Part shown: one piece after another, positions 44,085 to 55,503 of the stretch
How positions within the stretch are numbered: the first letter of the stretch is position 1
Layout: each line of letters begins with the position of its first letter
From: Cristatella mucedo
Taxonomy: Eukaryota > Bryozoa > Phylactolaemata > Cristatellidae
DNA: 64,000 nucleotides
Reading direction: 5' to 3'
NCBI GenBank assembly: GCA_009760855.2
Contig: WPIO01000002.1
Location: 1,519,501 to 1,583,500, forward strand
Translations under genes and position numbers: made by a program
The notes under the pieces: model-generated
Databases searched by the model: none
What the model was told of the DNA's origin: nothing
What the model saw: only the letters and a program-made list of their open reading frames with translations

Positions 44085-44319
44085 CTTGCCGCCTCGTTTC
44101 TACGCGTCCCGATGCAACACAACTGTTTTCGTTGTATCCCATGACTCAGAATTATCTTGCGTATCAAGAGACATATCATGCTTAATAAAACTAAATAAAT
44201 AATCAATATAAATCATAGATATCAAATCTATAATTTTAACATTATCCAAGTCGTCATCAGCTTTTCCTCTGCTGATGACCTGCGTTTGCCAGGCGACACC
44301 GGCCGTGACATTCATCGTG
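44085..44319. promoter_or_regulatory. shared POLR2J-MRPL16 promoter region
   Basis: This 235-bp gap separates the divergent start codons of POLR2J (minus) and MRPL16 (plus), so one region must hold both promoters. It includes a perfect 9-bp inverted repeat GTCATCAGC (44253-44261) / GCTGATGAC (44271-44279) with a 9-base spacer, which could be a paired factor site. The centre is AT-rich and both ends are GC-rich. No classical TATA position was established. Bidirectional use is inferred from geometry. Confidence 0.6.
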
Positions 44320-45646
44320 ATGGCCGGCTCGCTCGGATTGCCCCACTGGCGGATCCTACTGCTTTCGCGTGCTGCTCTAGGTACAAATGGCATAGACTAC
44401 CGTATTTACAAGTTTTTATCTGCTTTCATCTCTTATGCTGTGCTGAATGTATTTATGATTGCGGTATCATCATGTGGAAATGAGTCGGCCAGCAAAATCT
44501 CCTTTGGATTTGATGCTCTCGGCAGGCTGATCTTCCAGCGCTGTGCGGGCATTACACGGATTGGAGTTATTGCTCTATGTATGTGCAAAATTGTATCGCC
44601 ATCTTCTTGTATTCAGCCGTTCGTATGAGACTGAATCAAGCATAAGTCTGTGTAGTTTCGTGCCGTTGTTGCTGATTAGTCGGCCAGATAGGCTAACCTA
44701 AAAGCAACTCTTGAAAAGTTCTTACTTTTTTCATGCATTTCAAGAAATTATGTGGATATTGTTGGATTTCTATCATTCATGCTGATTGTATTGCTTTTTG
44801 CATTCCTGCTAGTCAGTAATTGCACCTAAATGTGGTGGTTCGTGTATTCCTACCTCCATTTCAATATAGTCCAAAATGGTTCTATAGTGTTTGCAGTTTA
44901 TAAATTGGTCCAAGTGCCGTTGGGGCCAGCAATGTTTCTAGGAGTCCAGTGAAAGTAGTCTGTCGCTATAACAGAAAACAATTGAGAAGCTTTCTAAGAT
45001 GCGGTTGAGCTGTTGTCTTTTGAGGTCATTGGCTACTTGACCTTTTAACCTTCAAATTGTGGCAGTCTTAATGTCTCCCCTTACCCCGGGAATTTAATGC
45101 TAAAGTTTGAGGTTGCATAAAGGGTACATTCATTTATTCTATTGGATGCCTGCATTTAGTGTTTCAGGAATAACGAATTTGTAAAGTACTGTAGCGACAA
45201 AGATGCTGACAAAGTCTTGGTAGGCTGAAAAGAACCTTTGCAAAAGCAGTGGCTTTAAAGCAACCTTATATAATGATATAAATATAATTCATTTGTATAG
45301 TGCCCCAAGAGAACCTAATCTCTATTCAAGCGCTTCACATATGCCTCGGGGCTCGAGCCCACGACCTCAGCCAGACCTTGATCGGGGCGAGCACCTTAAC
45401 CGCTGGATCAAACCAGCTCGGCAGTGAGCTACTTTCGAAGGAGCCATTTACAATAATCCTAATTTTGGAGTCATCTGTGCACTATCGAATCAACCGTCCT
45501 TGAGTCGTTTGAGGCCGAGCTGGTTTGGTCCAGCGGTTAAGGTGCTCGCCCCGACCAAGGTCGGGCTGAGGTCGTGGGCTCGAGCCCCGAGGCACATGTG
45601 AAGCGCCTGAATAGTGATTAAGTTCTCTTAGGGTGCTATACAACTG

Positions 45647-45688
<42 letters not shown>

Positions 45689-48600
45689 TCTCATTAATAC
45701 CCGAATCGTGGCTCCCACTCTGCTATTGGCCCCTTTTTAGGCTCTGCAAACTTGTTGTTTACTATACCGTGAAGTGGCATGGTGAATTGGTAGAACCTGG
45801 CATGGCACCATCCTGTTTGCACTTGGAGCAATTTGTACTTCGACCAAATTTCAGTTACACTGATCCTGAAAATGTGTTGAGCCAAACAATCCCAGCTGAG
45901 TAAAAATAAGTTGGACTGTTTTCAGGTAAAGGTTGTTCAGTCGTGGAGTAAATACTGTTGATACCGTGTTTCCGTTATCAGGGAAGCTTTCTTCTAAGGT
46001 GTTGCTCAATTGATCAGTTATTGTGATAGTAATTATTATGGGGATGCTTCGTGTGCCACGTGACGTTGCTGAGGTGATGTGGTAAAAAATATTGTTAGTC
46101 TGGAAGGACGCTCACTTTGCAGAGACTCGTGCATTGGGAGTCGTTGTTGGCTCATACCTATTCCGATGGCAGCTGTTATGTTTGGTCGGTTATCTTGGGC
46201 TGTTGAGGTAAATACTGATTGGTCATTATCATATGTAGACCGCATGAGTCCTCTTGCTGTGGAAATTTGTTTTCTCATTACAGGCAAATCAGAAGGATTA
46301 AGCAGGTGTATTACCACGTATATGAATCCACCAGACTATTCACGTAAGGTTATCAACTCGTTTAAGAACTGAGAATGGCATTGGTTTTGTAGCTGGTGCA
46401 TCGTGTTTTTTGCTGCTGCTGTTGCTGCTACCCTCTCCCATCTCTGCTGCTGCTTCACCGCCCTCTGCTACCTGCTGCTGAGGCTTACTCTGAAATACTT
46501 CCTAATAATGCTTTCCATAGTACCACCCACTCCTCTGACTCTGATTTAATGGCTGCGCCTCTTTTGAACCATAAATCACTTGGAAACAGGGTCTTCTGTT
46601 CGTTTGCTCCCAAAGCCTGAAACTCACTCTCGACTGACATCATGACTTCACCTTTGAGACATTTAAAAGAAAGCTAACAACCCATTTGCTTCTCATATCC
46701 TTTGGTCTGACCTTATAAATTGTCGTCTGCTACTTCTACAACCCCCTCATGTAATATATGCCGACTCTTATTGAATCCAATGATGTGACTATTTCTGTTA
46801 ACGTTAAGTCATATGAGCACACGAATTTTCTGTGGTAATGTGCGATTTGTATGCTATGAGCTTGCACTGTAACTGTTGATGTTGTTCAATTGCTGTTCCG
46901 GCTTCATTTCAGATGTTGAATTCCCACCGGGAGACCGCAAAAAACTGCGCCTTCTAGAGAAAGTGCCTGTCATGCTACAGCATGAGAAACCTAAAAGGAG
47001 TTCCAAGAGGCTTATAGACATAAGAGGCCCAGAGCTACTGCACAATCACCTTATTCACAAGCAGTACGGCATCCAGGTGTGTGTCGTTGGCTGTAAGCAT
47101 GTCAGTATATGCATGCAGCAGTCAAACTGTGATCAAAGCACCTTGATAATGATTATAATAATAATAAGTCTTTTGAATGGCCCCCTAAAAGAACATAATC
47201 TCTAGTCAAGCTCTTTACAACTTGCTTCGAGAGTTTCAATAACCAATAGTTCATTGACAGCACGGAATCCTGCTTAGACAAGCATTAAACAACACCCAAG
47301 TATCGTGCTAATACAAGCATGCACAAGCTTGCAAGAAGGCAATCGGTGCCTCTGGTTATTAGGACATATTGGAGACTTTCGGCAGACCTCGTAAAGAAAT
47401 TGTGTACAGCTTGCATCCACTATGCTAGAAGCTGCCGGAATAGGTGCAATACTAGTTTGAAATACAATATTTATAGGTGGTAGTATTTACCCCAGATTTT
47501 AGAGCTCAACGACGCATGCAATAGGCTGTGGAACTCACTTCCACGATGGAATCTCGTTCCCTCTGCATTGTGTGCTACCTTCAGTATCAATACTTGTCTA
47601 CGGATCTCGAAACTCATGAGAGACATGCAGCCATATGTTGTCAATCAAAATTTCATCTTCACCCTTTCTGCTCAATCCTCCATCCAACCTCTCTTAACTG
47701 GTGGAATAAGATGACACTACCCGATGTTTTTGATGAGTTGCTCTTCTGACTAAGCATGCTTTGCACACTCGCCCAGATAGCCTATGATTGATTTATTCTA
47801 TACTTTGAACTAGCTAAGATTTTGATAAGTGAAATCATGCTGCCCAGGAGGTAAGGTGCGTACTCTTCACTGCCATTGTCACAGGTTCTAATCCTGCAGT
47901 GGGAGATACTTTATCGCCAACTGCAAGCGGTGGTGATAGCCCTTAAGGCTCTTCTGTTGCTATACAAATAAGGCTACTAAATCGGCTTAAAAAATACATG
48001 GACAAGCATTCTGTAATAGAACAGACTATCCGTCGACCAGCGCATACGAGGACTACAGTAGGTCACGCCAATCGAACTTCGCTAAGATCTGGTCTAGCTT
48101 CTGTAAGAATATCATAATCTGCAAATACTAAGGTTGGTAATTACCATCTCCCAAGTCAGCATACTACCTCACGATCCTTTTGGCGACCTAACCGATCGTC
48201 TCTTTAGCCGATCGCTTTGTTGTAAGCAACAGGCAAGATCTGAGTCACCTTCCTATATACTGTAAACCAGTGTCTCAATATATGATTACAAATAATAAGC
48301 ATCGCCCTAAGAGAACTAATTGTCTTTCTAGGCACTTCACATGTGCTAGAAAAAATCCATGTCAATTGGTCAATGCATCGTGGATCATTCTAGCAGCATA
48401 AGAGCACAACAGGTAATTCGCATGGATGGAGCAAGTGCTGTTATGAGCTCTTTTTAGATATCAACTTTGGGGATGTCGTGATATCAGTGGAGAGTGAATG
48501 TATATCAAATGAGGGAATGGTCTCGGAAGGATTTGAAGTGCTTTAGAGAGACAGCCGAGCTACCCGAGTAAGGAGATCAGGTGGTACAATAGGAAGCCTG

Positions 48601-50203
48601 ATTAGTAAGTATTTGAGATAGGTTGGCTAGAGCAAGAGATTAGAGGAACAAAATGTGTGACAGAACTTTCAATTCGATACGCTGCTTGATGGAGTGCCGG
48701 TTCATATAGGTGAATAGCGGTGATATGTGCCAGTTGCAACTTTCACAATAGAAAACCGTATTACACCAACTGTTGACGTCTTATGGCACAGGCAGAAAGA
48801 CCTGTACAGTATGAGTTGTGAGTTACAGAAGTGGAGATGGTATGTCACAAATTCATCAGCTATCTTGGCTGTGGTATCCTTATCTAAGCAAGTCCGAAAT
48901 TAGCAATGTTACGAACCTGTATGTAGGCAGACTTGAGTGTAGAGCTGATGCAGCAGATATGCTGGCCCAGCCCTTTTTGAGAGGTAGGCTTTCTAGTTTC
49001 CGAGTCAACACTATCAAGTTTGGTTTGTATTGTCATTTTGTTATAGGTTTGCTGCCATAGAGGTAAATATGTACTTAGTATCAAGCCAACAGGTAACCAA
49101 TTCACTTGGCATGCTGAACCGACAAGTGCTAGGTTAGAGCAAGGCTGATTGCAAACTTGACCCAGTCTGATTATTCTTGCCACAGCCAACTAGCTGTGTT
49201 ATCTTTCAGCTCTAGTTGTCTTGAGCTCTCCTTGCATAGCTTTCTGGTTCTTTACAAATCTTTTTTCTTTGGCATCGCCCTGTTCTAGCTATTTAGTTGT
49301 AAGTACATAAAGCACCTGGGCAATCCTGCTCCTGGTGCTGCTGCAGCATCTGAGGCTTTCAACTGAGTTTCGTGGCCTTGCAATACGTCGCACCTGGTCA
49401 GATATCCTGCATGTGCATTTTAGGTTGGTTGGAAACGAAACCTTTTCCTGTCTTCCTTTAATTTATTTTGCTCTTTGTTAATAAAACTGGATCTTCATTG
49501 TGTGACTATTGATAAGAGTTTTTTTTAGAAAGAGTAGTTGCATTGGCTTTCCTTTGAGTACTACAAGTTTCGTACCTTAATAGAATTCGTTATTCTGATT
49601 CTCGCGAGGCCTACTGTTTAGCATATTTCTCTCATTGTTCCATAGTGTTCGCTGTGTGGCACACGATCATTGCATGCAGAAGAATTTCAATCTCTTGGTT
49701 TTTCGATTGCTCATGGTTTTTGTGTACATTTTTTGCTATTGTAGGTGCTCGGTGGTGCACATCTCCGATGGGGTCACATCGAGATGATGCGGATGCTCGT
49801 GAACAGGAATATGGATGAGCGTCGAATGTTTGCCGTATGGCGCCTGGACAGCCCCTGGAAACCTATTACCAAGAAAGGCCTTGGTCATCGAATGGGTGGA
49901 GGCAAGGGGTCTATAAGCCATTATGTGACGCCAGTCAGAGCAGGACGTATCGTTCTGGAGCTGGGTGGTTATTGCCAGTTTGAGGAGGTAGAATACTTTC
50001 TCGGGAAAGCTGCTCACAATCTTCCATGTCGTGCCCGAGCTGTCACCCACGAGATGCTTGAACGAGAGAAAGCCGAGGAGCAGAAACTGACCGAAGCAAA
50101 CCTAAATCCGTTCAGCTTTGAGCGTGCTGTCAAGGACAACTTGCTTGGCATTGACAAATCGCTTAGCACTTATGACTATATATGGTACAATAAATACAGG
50201 TAG
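44320..50203 (+). CDS. MRPL16: mitochondrial ribosomal protein uL16m
   Basis: A large-subunit protein of the mitochondrial ribosome, homologous to bacterial L16. Three exons join in phase: 44320-44380 (MAGSLGLPHWRILLLSRAAL, a short basic/hydrophobic leader fitting a mitochondrial presequence), 46913-47076 (DVEFPPGDRKKLRLLEKVPV, RLIDIRGPELLHNHL) and 49745-50203 (VLGGAHLRWGHIEMMRMLVN, KPITKKGLGHRMGGGKGS, then HYVTPVRAGRIVLELGG). The total is 227 residues, against about 250 in human. The L16 signature (GHRMGGGKG then YVTPV-AGR) is intact. Exon 1 was assigned by phase, leader character and position; a further short exon cannot be excluded. AATAAA lies inside the last codons (50189-50194). Intron 1 contains a SINE pair and LINE scrap; intron 2 contains a LINE copy. 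Confidence 0.93.
45280..45424 (-). repeat. SINE family B, left arm of inverted pair
   Basis: AATTCATTTGTATAGTGCCC at the low end to GATCAAACCAGCTCGG at the high end. A plus-orientation copy of the same SINE follows at 45513-45648. Lies in MRPL16 intron 1. Confidence 0.85.
45513..45684 (+). repeat. SINE family B, right arm, with (AT)n tail
   Basis: The head GAGCTGGTTTGGTCCAGCGG has a good A-box form (TGGTCCAGCGG) and is followed by GGGCTCGAGCCCCGAGGCAC in box-B position. The tail AAGCGCCTGAATAGTGATTA and AGGGTGCTATACAACTGAAC runs into an (AT)n microsatellite at 45649-45684. Confidence 0.85.
46500..46740 (+). mobile_element. LINE family 1 RT C-terminal scrap
   Basis: KSLGNRVFCSFAPKA and NSLSTDI-like readings correspond to SFGDRAFSSYAPKAWNSLPT of the other copies. 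It lies in MRPL16 intron 1, just upstream of exon 2. Confidence 0.5.
47148..47340 (-). repeat. retroposon family C fragment
   Basis: AATAATAATAAG, then AAAGAACATAATCTCTAGTC, GAGTTTCAATAACCAATAG and TTCATTGACAGCACGG. In MRPL16 intron 2, close to the exon 2 donor. Confidence 0.5.
47841..47985 (+). repeat. SINE family A copy
   Basis: CCCAGGAGGTAAGGTGCGTA, box-B-like GGTTCTAATCC, and a body GCAAGCGGTGGTGATAGCCC followed by GGCTCTTCTGTTGCTATACA. In MRPL16 intron 2. Confidence 0.75.
48285..49060 (-). mobile_element. LINE family 1, heavily diverged copy
   Basis: The low end is a tail remnant (GCCCTAAGAGAACTAATTGT, CTTTCTAGGCACTTC). The rest aligns weakly with the 52 kb copy (TTATCTAAGCAAGTCCGAAA, TGATGCAGCAGATATGCTGG). 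All frames are broken. In MRPL16 intron 2. Confidence 0.65.
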
Positions 50204-50729
50204 AAAGTACGTTGTTAAAGGACGTGCACTGGACTATGCATTGAGCATGCCTTTGTACCACCTGCACGGTATGGGGTACGGTGTACCGAATGCAGTGTCA
50301 TTTTACCGTTGTTACTTCTGTATCACATTATCTTAAGTATATTTTCACATACCTGTGCACCCCCTAACCTTAATCTTGAACTTGGGAGAGGAAGTGTCTA
50401 GTGCTAGCTATTTCTCAGTCTGGCACTTGGGTGTGAGCCCCGCAGACGTGAGCACAGTGCTCATTGTCAGTATGCTGCTGCAGGGGCACGTCTTGCTGCC
50501 ACTCTCAGCTTTATTGGGCCACACCCTGCCTTGCGTCTCAAATTACCAATCAGCCACCACGAGACGAAGTGTAATCCTTTTTTTCGCAAACGTATTTTGT
50601 AACAAATCCCACGGGTGGTCTCCTACGCAGTGCTAAAAAACATACAACATGCAAACGTTCACTGCTCAAACGGCTAACTGAACGAGTTGGTTGGACCTGC
50701 TTGAGGGAGGGGGCAACTTGCAAGATTCG
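50204..50729. other. MRPL16 3' flank
   Basis: Short open frames on the plus strand only; no motif and no retroposon recognised. Confidence 0.4.
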
Positions 50730-50741
50730 TTGTGTGTTTGT

Positions 50742-50836
<95 letters not shown>

Positions 50837-50843
50837 GGTGTGT
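50730..50843. repeat. (TG)n microsatellite
   Basis: About 57 nearly uninterrupted TG/GT units, starting about 530 bp downstream of the MRPL16 stop. The Cys/Val frame it creates is not a gene. Confidence 0.95.
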
Positions 50844-51057
50844 AGCCTTTTACCTAGATGTTATTGGAAGAAGAATTAGAGCCGCCGGTCTAGCTTTCGT
50901 AAGAGATTGATTCTAGTTTTCAATGGAAGATTTTGCCTTAGAAGCATAGAGTTTGTCACTAAAAAGAAGAAAGCCTCACCACTAAGGGCCTCGATAAAGT
51001 AGGCACAAACAGGCGTAATAATAAAGGCTCATCTCTTCGTGGATCATTAAAAAAATG

Positions 51058-51181
51058 TTTGCTGATTTAGCAGCCTCATTTCTATAGCGGCAGAAGAGCC
51101 TTAAAGGTTGTCAACACTGCTTGTCGACTTCTGTCATGAAGAGGAAGCACTTTACCTCCTAGGCTAAGACCTAGGGGCATA
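51058..51181 (-). repeat. SINE family A, internally deleted
   Basis: TTTGCTGATTTAGCAGCCTC and ATAGCGGCAGAAGAGCCTTA match the SINE A tail. The box-B part is shortened and only CTCCTAGGCTAAGACCTAGG remains of the head. Confidence 0.6.
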
Positions 51182-51902
51182 AGAGGAGACACTCTTTTTA
51201 GGGTTTCATCGAGTAATAACTTGACAGATTTGTTGGATGTAATGTAAGACCAAATCTGGGTCATAAGATCAGTAAATTCCTTACTATTCGATCACCTTAA
51301 GGCTAAACTGCAGAAGGGTGGAAAGTTATGCCCCACATTGTGAGATTTAGCTCCACTGATACCACATTTATTGATATATTTATCAAGGAACAATGAAATG
51401 ATCGGCATGCAAGTAAATTAGCACAAACAATAAATGTAGCATAAATCCTTTGGTATAACCGTAGCTGTCATGGAGACCTGTAAGGGTCAAGGTCACGTTT
51501 TTATCAGAATGCATACGATAACCAAACAAATATGCAGAAAATTGTATAATGAGCCTAACTTATATTGCAAGTTTCATGTCGATTGGAGCACTTTTGGCCA
51601 AGCTGTAGAATTAGCAAGGTAACGAATACCACTTGGAAAAACAAGAGAAGACAACGGGTGTTTTAAAGCATCCAAATGATGACAAAAAGCCTGCTGAGTA
51701 ATTCGCTATACTATCATACAACCTTGAAGCACATTAAAAGGAGCATGTAATTAAAATTTCACTTTGATCGGATCATAATTGGCCTTACCTGTGACATTTA
51801 CAAGACATGTGAAAAGTGATGTGGCAAATGGCTTAAGAGAGAAAGAACAAGGTTTTCATCAAAGTAAGGCCAATCTAGTAAGGTCCCGTATAATGACAAT
51901 AT
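51182..51902. other. no recognised feature
   Basis: AT-rich unique sequence between a SINE A relic and a LINE 1 copy. I see no reading frame of note, motif or repeat in it. Confidence 0.4.
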
Positions 51903-52985
51903 TATAATAATAATTCACTTGATAAAGCGCTCTCAGAGAACTTAATCTCTCTCTAAGCGCTTTACATTTGCTGTAAAGTGAAATGCAATTGAATGGTAAG
52001 TAAAATCATGCTTGAAAAAACAAACGAAATGAATAATATGGTTATGGGTGATATGCACAGGGTCAGCATGCAAATGTGGTTAGTGGCAGCATGCACAGTG
52101 TCAGCACGCATAAGCACATCAAGGACAAAGCACAGGGACCCACTAAATGCTGTCCTAAATAGGTGTGTTTTTAGGTTCCTTTTAAATGTGGTCAGGTCAG
52201 GTGTTCTGACGCAGGTCGGGAGGGAGTTCCAGGCTTTGGGAGCATATGAACTAAATGCACGGTCTCCAAAGGACTTGAGGTTTGTATGAGGTATTTCTAG
52301 ACTGTTGGATTCCGAAAAGCAGGTGTAATGATGCCTAGCCTGGAGGAAGAGTAGAACTGTTAGGTAGGCTTGAGCCAAAGAATGAAGGGACCTAAAAGTG
52401 AGGGACAAAACCTTGGAAGTCAATCCGTTGCTTGACTGGTAGCCAGTGCAGGTCGGCGAGAAGTGGAGTAATGTGGCAACTGCGACGCTCACGACAGACA
52501 AGCTTAGCAGCAGAGTTTTGCACCAGCTGCAATCGCCTGATCGCACATGCTGGTAGGCCAGTCAGCAGTGAGTTGCAGAAGTCGAGACGGGATGTCACGA
52601 ATGCATGGACCATCTTAGATGTGGTATCTTTATCTAAACAAGCCCGAATTTTAGCGATGTTATGAAGCTGAAAATAGGCGGATTTGACTGTGGAGCTGAT
52701 ATGGTCGTCTAACGAGAGGTCGCTTTGGAATATGACACCTAGATTTCGAGCTGATTCAACTGGAGATATGCTGGCAGAGCCAATTTTGAGAGTCAACCTT
52801 TCCAATCTCTGGATCACACTGGGTTTGCCCATAACTAGTAAGTTAGTTTTATCATCGTTAAGTTTTAGAAAATTTGCTGCCATCCATGTGCGGATGTCAT
52901 CAATGCATGCAGCAAGTGAGTTTAGAGAATTTGAGGTGCTCGAAGGCTGGGAGGGATCAAAGCAAAGGTATAACTGAGTGCCATC
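51903..52985 (-). mobile_element. LINE family 1, 5'-truncated copy
   Basis: The minus strand encodes the end of the reverse-transcriptase protein in two frames. Residues 1-163 of one frame (MAANFLKLNDDKTNLLVMGK, SRLDFCNSLLTGLPACAIRR, LLADLHWLPVKQRIDF; 52392-52883) are followed by a shift into KVLSLTFRSLHSLAQAYLTV, SYAPKAWNSLPTCVRTPD and KTHLFRTAFSGSLCF (51962-52410). It ends in the family hairpin and AAT-type tail. One clear frameshift near 52,400 inactivates it. It is less decayed than the other copies. Confidence 0.9.
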
Positions 52986-54270
52986 TGCATATCCGTATGC
53001 AGGGGAGACTACTGGAATGATATGTAAGCACGAAAAATCCTACGTTTCCAGTTGATTGATCAACTAATATCTGAGGTATGATATCTGCAAGATACAATTT
53101 CAGTGGTGGAATTCAAAACACGGGCAGTGGGTGGAACAAGCTAAGCAACGCACTATTCATGGCACAGCTAATTCAATAAATTACATAATACAATAAAATA
53201 CACACTTAAGGACTGTATAAATTACACACATTAAGACTATATCAACCTTAAGAGACCCTTACGTACCACCAACCCTAATGCAATCGTACCCGGTGTTAGC
53301 CATCAGAAAATAGCTCGTTATGGTCGTTTTGTTTATGCAATAAAATCCGACAAACAGAAATCCGCTTAAGGCAAGATTTGCTATATTCAGAATGAATTTT
53401 TGTTGAGAGGCAATTGATAAGGTAAGCTTCCTATTAGGCGAATGTCTTAGCTATCAGTTTGATAATGGCTAATGATTCAAAAGCATTAATACAAAAGTAT
53501 TAAATTAGCATTGAGTAATAAAGATCGAAATAAAGCTATGCTGATCAATTTGAACCCTAAAATATTGATTAGCTGTCTTTTATATTGCCTTATTTTATTA
53601 TCTGTCTTGTTGATTTCCTTCATTTTTGATACAACAACTCAGTCTTTTTTTAGACAACTTGGTTGGTTAAAGATATAGTGATCTCTTTTGTATGACTACT
53701 ATTAAAGAGGCACTACGTACTGGCTACTATGCAAAATTGAGCCTGTGCAAGATGACGATATCAGCTCTAAAGTGCAGACGGAGATAAAAAACATAATGCC
53801 CGATAGCACTGCCTAGTTTCAGCTGCGTTTCGTTGCAAAAACCTACGACTTTAAAAATTTTCTAGAGCCAAGTTAGTCAATCCTTTTTCTTCGTAGTTAT
53901 GTGGACGCGACATCGCCACTACGTTATCCTGCCCCAGCCAGACTCGGAATCTTCGCCCCCCCCCCCCAACGGCGACCTGGGCGCGAGCACGTAACTCCTT
54001 AGCCTGCCGATCCACTGATTGGACGGTAGGATTTAACGTCTGCGAGATCCTATCCATACTGTATGAAATTATTCTCTTCTGTCCGCAGACGCGATGCTCT
54101 TCTCTCGCGAACACGAGTGCATTGCAAGAAGGCTGAGTAGCCGGCGACCATGATTTGTCGCGACATCAACCTACTACATCTTTCGGAGAGGTTCGTGCAG
54201 TCGTTTGCTATCGGTGCACGCTGCACAACATGCGAGCTTTCACCCGTCAACCTTCCGAGCGCCAGCTGAC
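52986..54270. other. no recognised gene; poly-C tract
   Basis: AT-rich to about 53,850, then GC-rich with a 12-base poly-C run at 53956-53967. Short minus frames at 53,851-54,250 (for example MVAGYSAFLQCTRVRERR) are unsupported. A promoter or first exon could lie here but nothing decides it. Confidence 0.35.
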
Positions 54271-54274
54271 GCCG

Positions 54275-54640
54275 ACCCCACAGTTAGTAGTGTTCTATAG
54301 CACTCTCCTCGGATGTTTCCGGCTTGTCTACCGTGAACTTTTCATCTGCCGCATTTCTTTTTTAGAAAGGTGCACTTTTAGCCGCCCACATTTTGGACTC
54401 ACCATCAAGCAACGCATCAACTTTCAGATCCTGGTACTCGTTTTTAAGTCCCTTAAAATTCTGTAGCTCGGATTTGTCTACCTGAAATACTTATTCATTA
54501 GACACACTCTCACACGGTTTAGCTGTACCCCTACTCAACCTCAAGTGCTTTGAAAGCCTCTATGCCTTCAATTCACGTGTATCTAAAACTTGGAACTTTC
54601 TACGGTTTATATCACGAGATGTCCCGTCTTGGCGAATTAA
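54275..54640 (+). mobile_element. LINE family 1 RT scrap
   Basis: LFICRISFLERCTF and TIKQRINFQILVLVFKSLK correspond to CRERRSCHI and PVKQRIDFKVLLLTFRSLHS of intact copies. Strongly diverged. Confidence 0.5.
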
Positions 54641-54782
54641 GAATAACTAAAATACCCACACGTTACTCTCAGCATATGCTTCGTACATGTGAATAACTCT
54701 TTCGCATGTTATCACACTGTAGTTGATACGCTTTCTTTCCAGCGTGGGTTAAATTCTTGGGAAGATATAAACATAATTATAA

Positions 54783-54955
54783 TAATAGTAATACACTTGA
54801 TAAAGCGCCCTCAGAGAACTCAATCTCTTTCTAGGCGCTCATTCATTTGTATAGTGCCCTAAAGGAGCAAATTTCTATTCGGGCGCTGTACGTAAGCTGC
54901 AGAGCCAAAGCCAAAGGCAAGCACCTTACCACTCCTGGGCCTAAGCAGGGCGACT
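54783..54955 (-). repeat. LINE 1 tail next to SINE B fragment
   Basis: A LINE 1 solo tail (ACACTTGATAAAGCGCCCTC, TCAATCTCTTTCTAGGCGCT) at 54,783-54,838 directly abuts a diverged SINE B (TCATTTGTATAGTGCCCTAA, TTCGGGCGCTGTACGTAAGC) to about 54,955. Confidence 0.65.
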
Positions 54956-55348
54956 ATATTGCTCTCTGAAGGTGCGGTACGTATCATGAGTATTAGTATT
55001 GTTATCCTTAATGGAGGGTGGCGGACTATCGGACAGTTACCGCAAGCAAACTTAGAAATTCTTATCGGACAGCACGATATTCATTAGCGTAGCCCTGTTA
55101 TTTTTGTTAGCACTTTTAGTAATTAAACATCAAACATCAAAGTAACCAAACAACATTAAGACCAGTGTGTTTGCGTTCAACAAAAACTGCCCGGAGTGCT
55201 TTTATAATAACTGCTCTGCTTTAGCATTCAACGGCGAGCCTGGCTGAACGGCCAAATTCTAGAGAAGTCCTTCCAATCAAGATGGCAAAAGCGAGTACGC
55301 GAAGTGAGGAGCTGAGAGAGAAATACTTACAGAAAGCAATTGTTACAA

Positions 55349-55503
55349 TTCATTTATATAGCGCCTTAAGAGGACCCAATCTCTGTTAAGGCGCTTCGGA
55401 TACGTCACAAGGCTCGAGCCCACGACCGCGGACATCGCCTGTAATTACCGTGACCTTTGTCCTCAACGGCGAGCGCATTAACTACTGAGCCAAGCCAGGT
55501 TGT
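55349..55503 (-). repeat. SINE family B copy with internal insertion
   Basis: ATTCATTTATATAGCGCCTT at the low end, GGCTCGAGCCCACGACCGCG in the middle and ACTACTGAGCCAAGCCAGGT at the high end. Extra bases lie between the two tRNA-like boxes. Confidence 0.65.

Noticed and set aside
45513-45600. tRNA gene suggested by TGGTCCAGCGG
   Set aside because: Head of SINE family B, repeated many times in the window.
46036-46372. 97-codon plus and 93-codon minus frames in MRPL16 intron 1
   Set aside because: Opposite-strand overlap; no homology recognised; no splice support beyond chance.
50701-50910. Cys/Val-rich frame
   Set aside because: Product of the (TG)n microsatellite.
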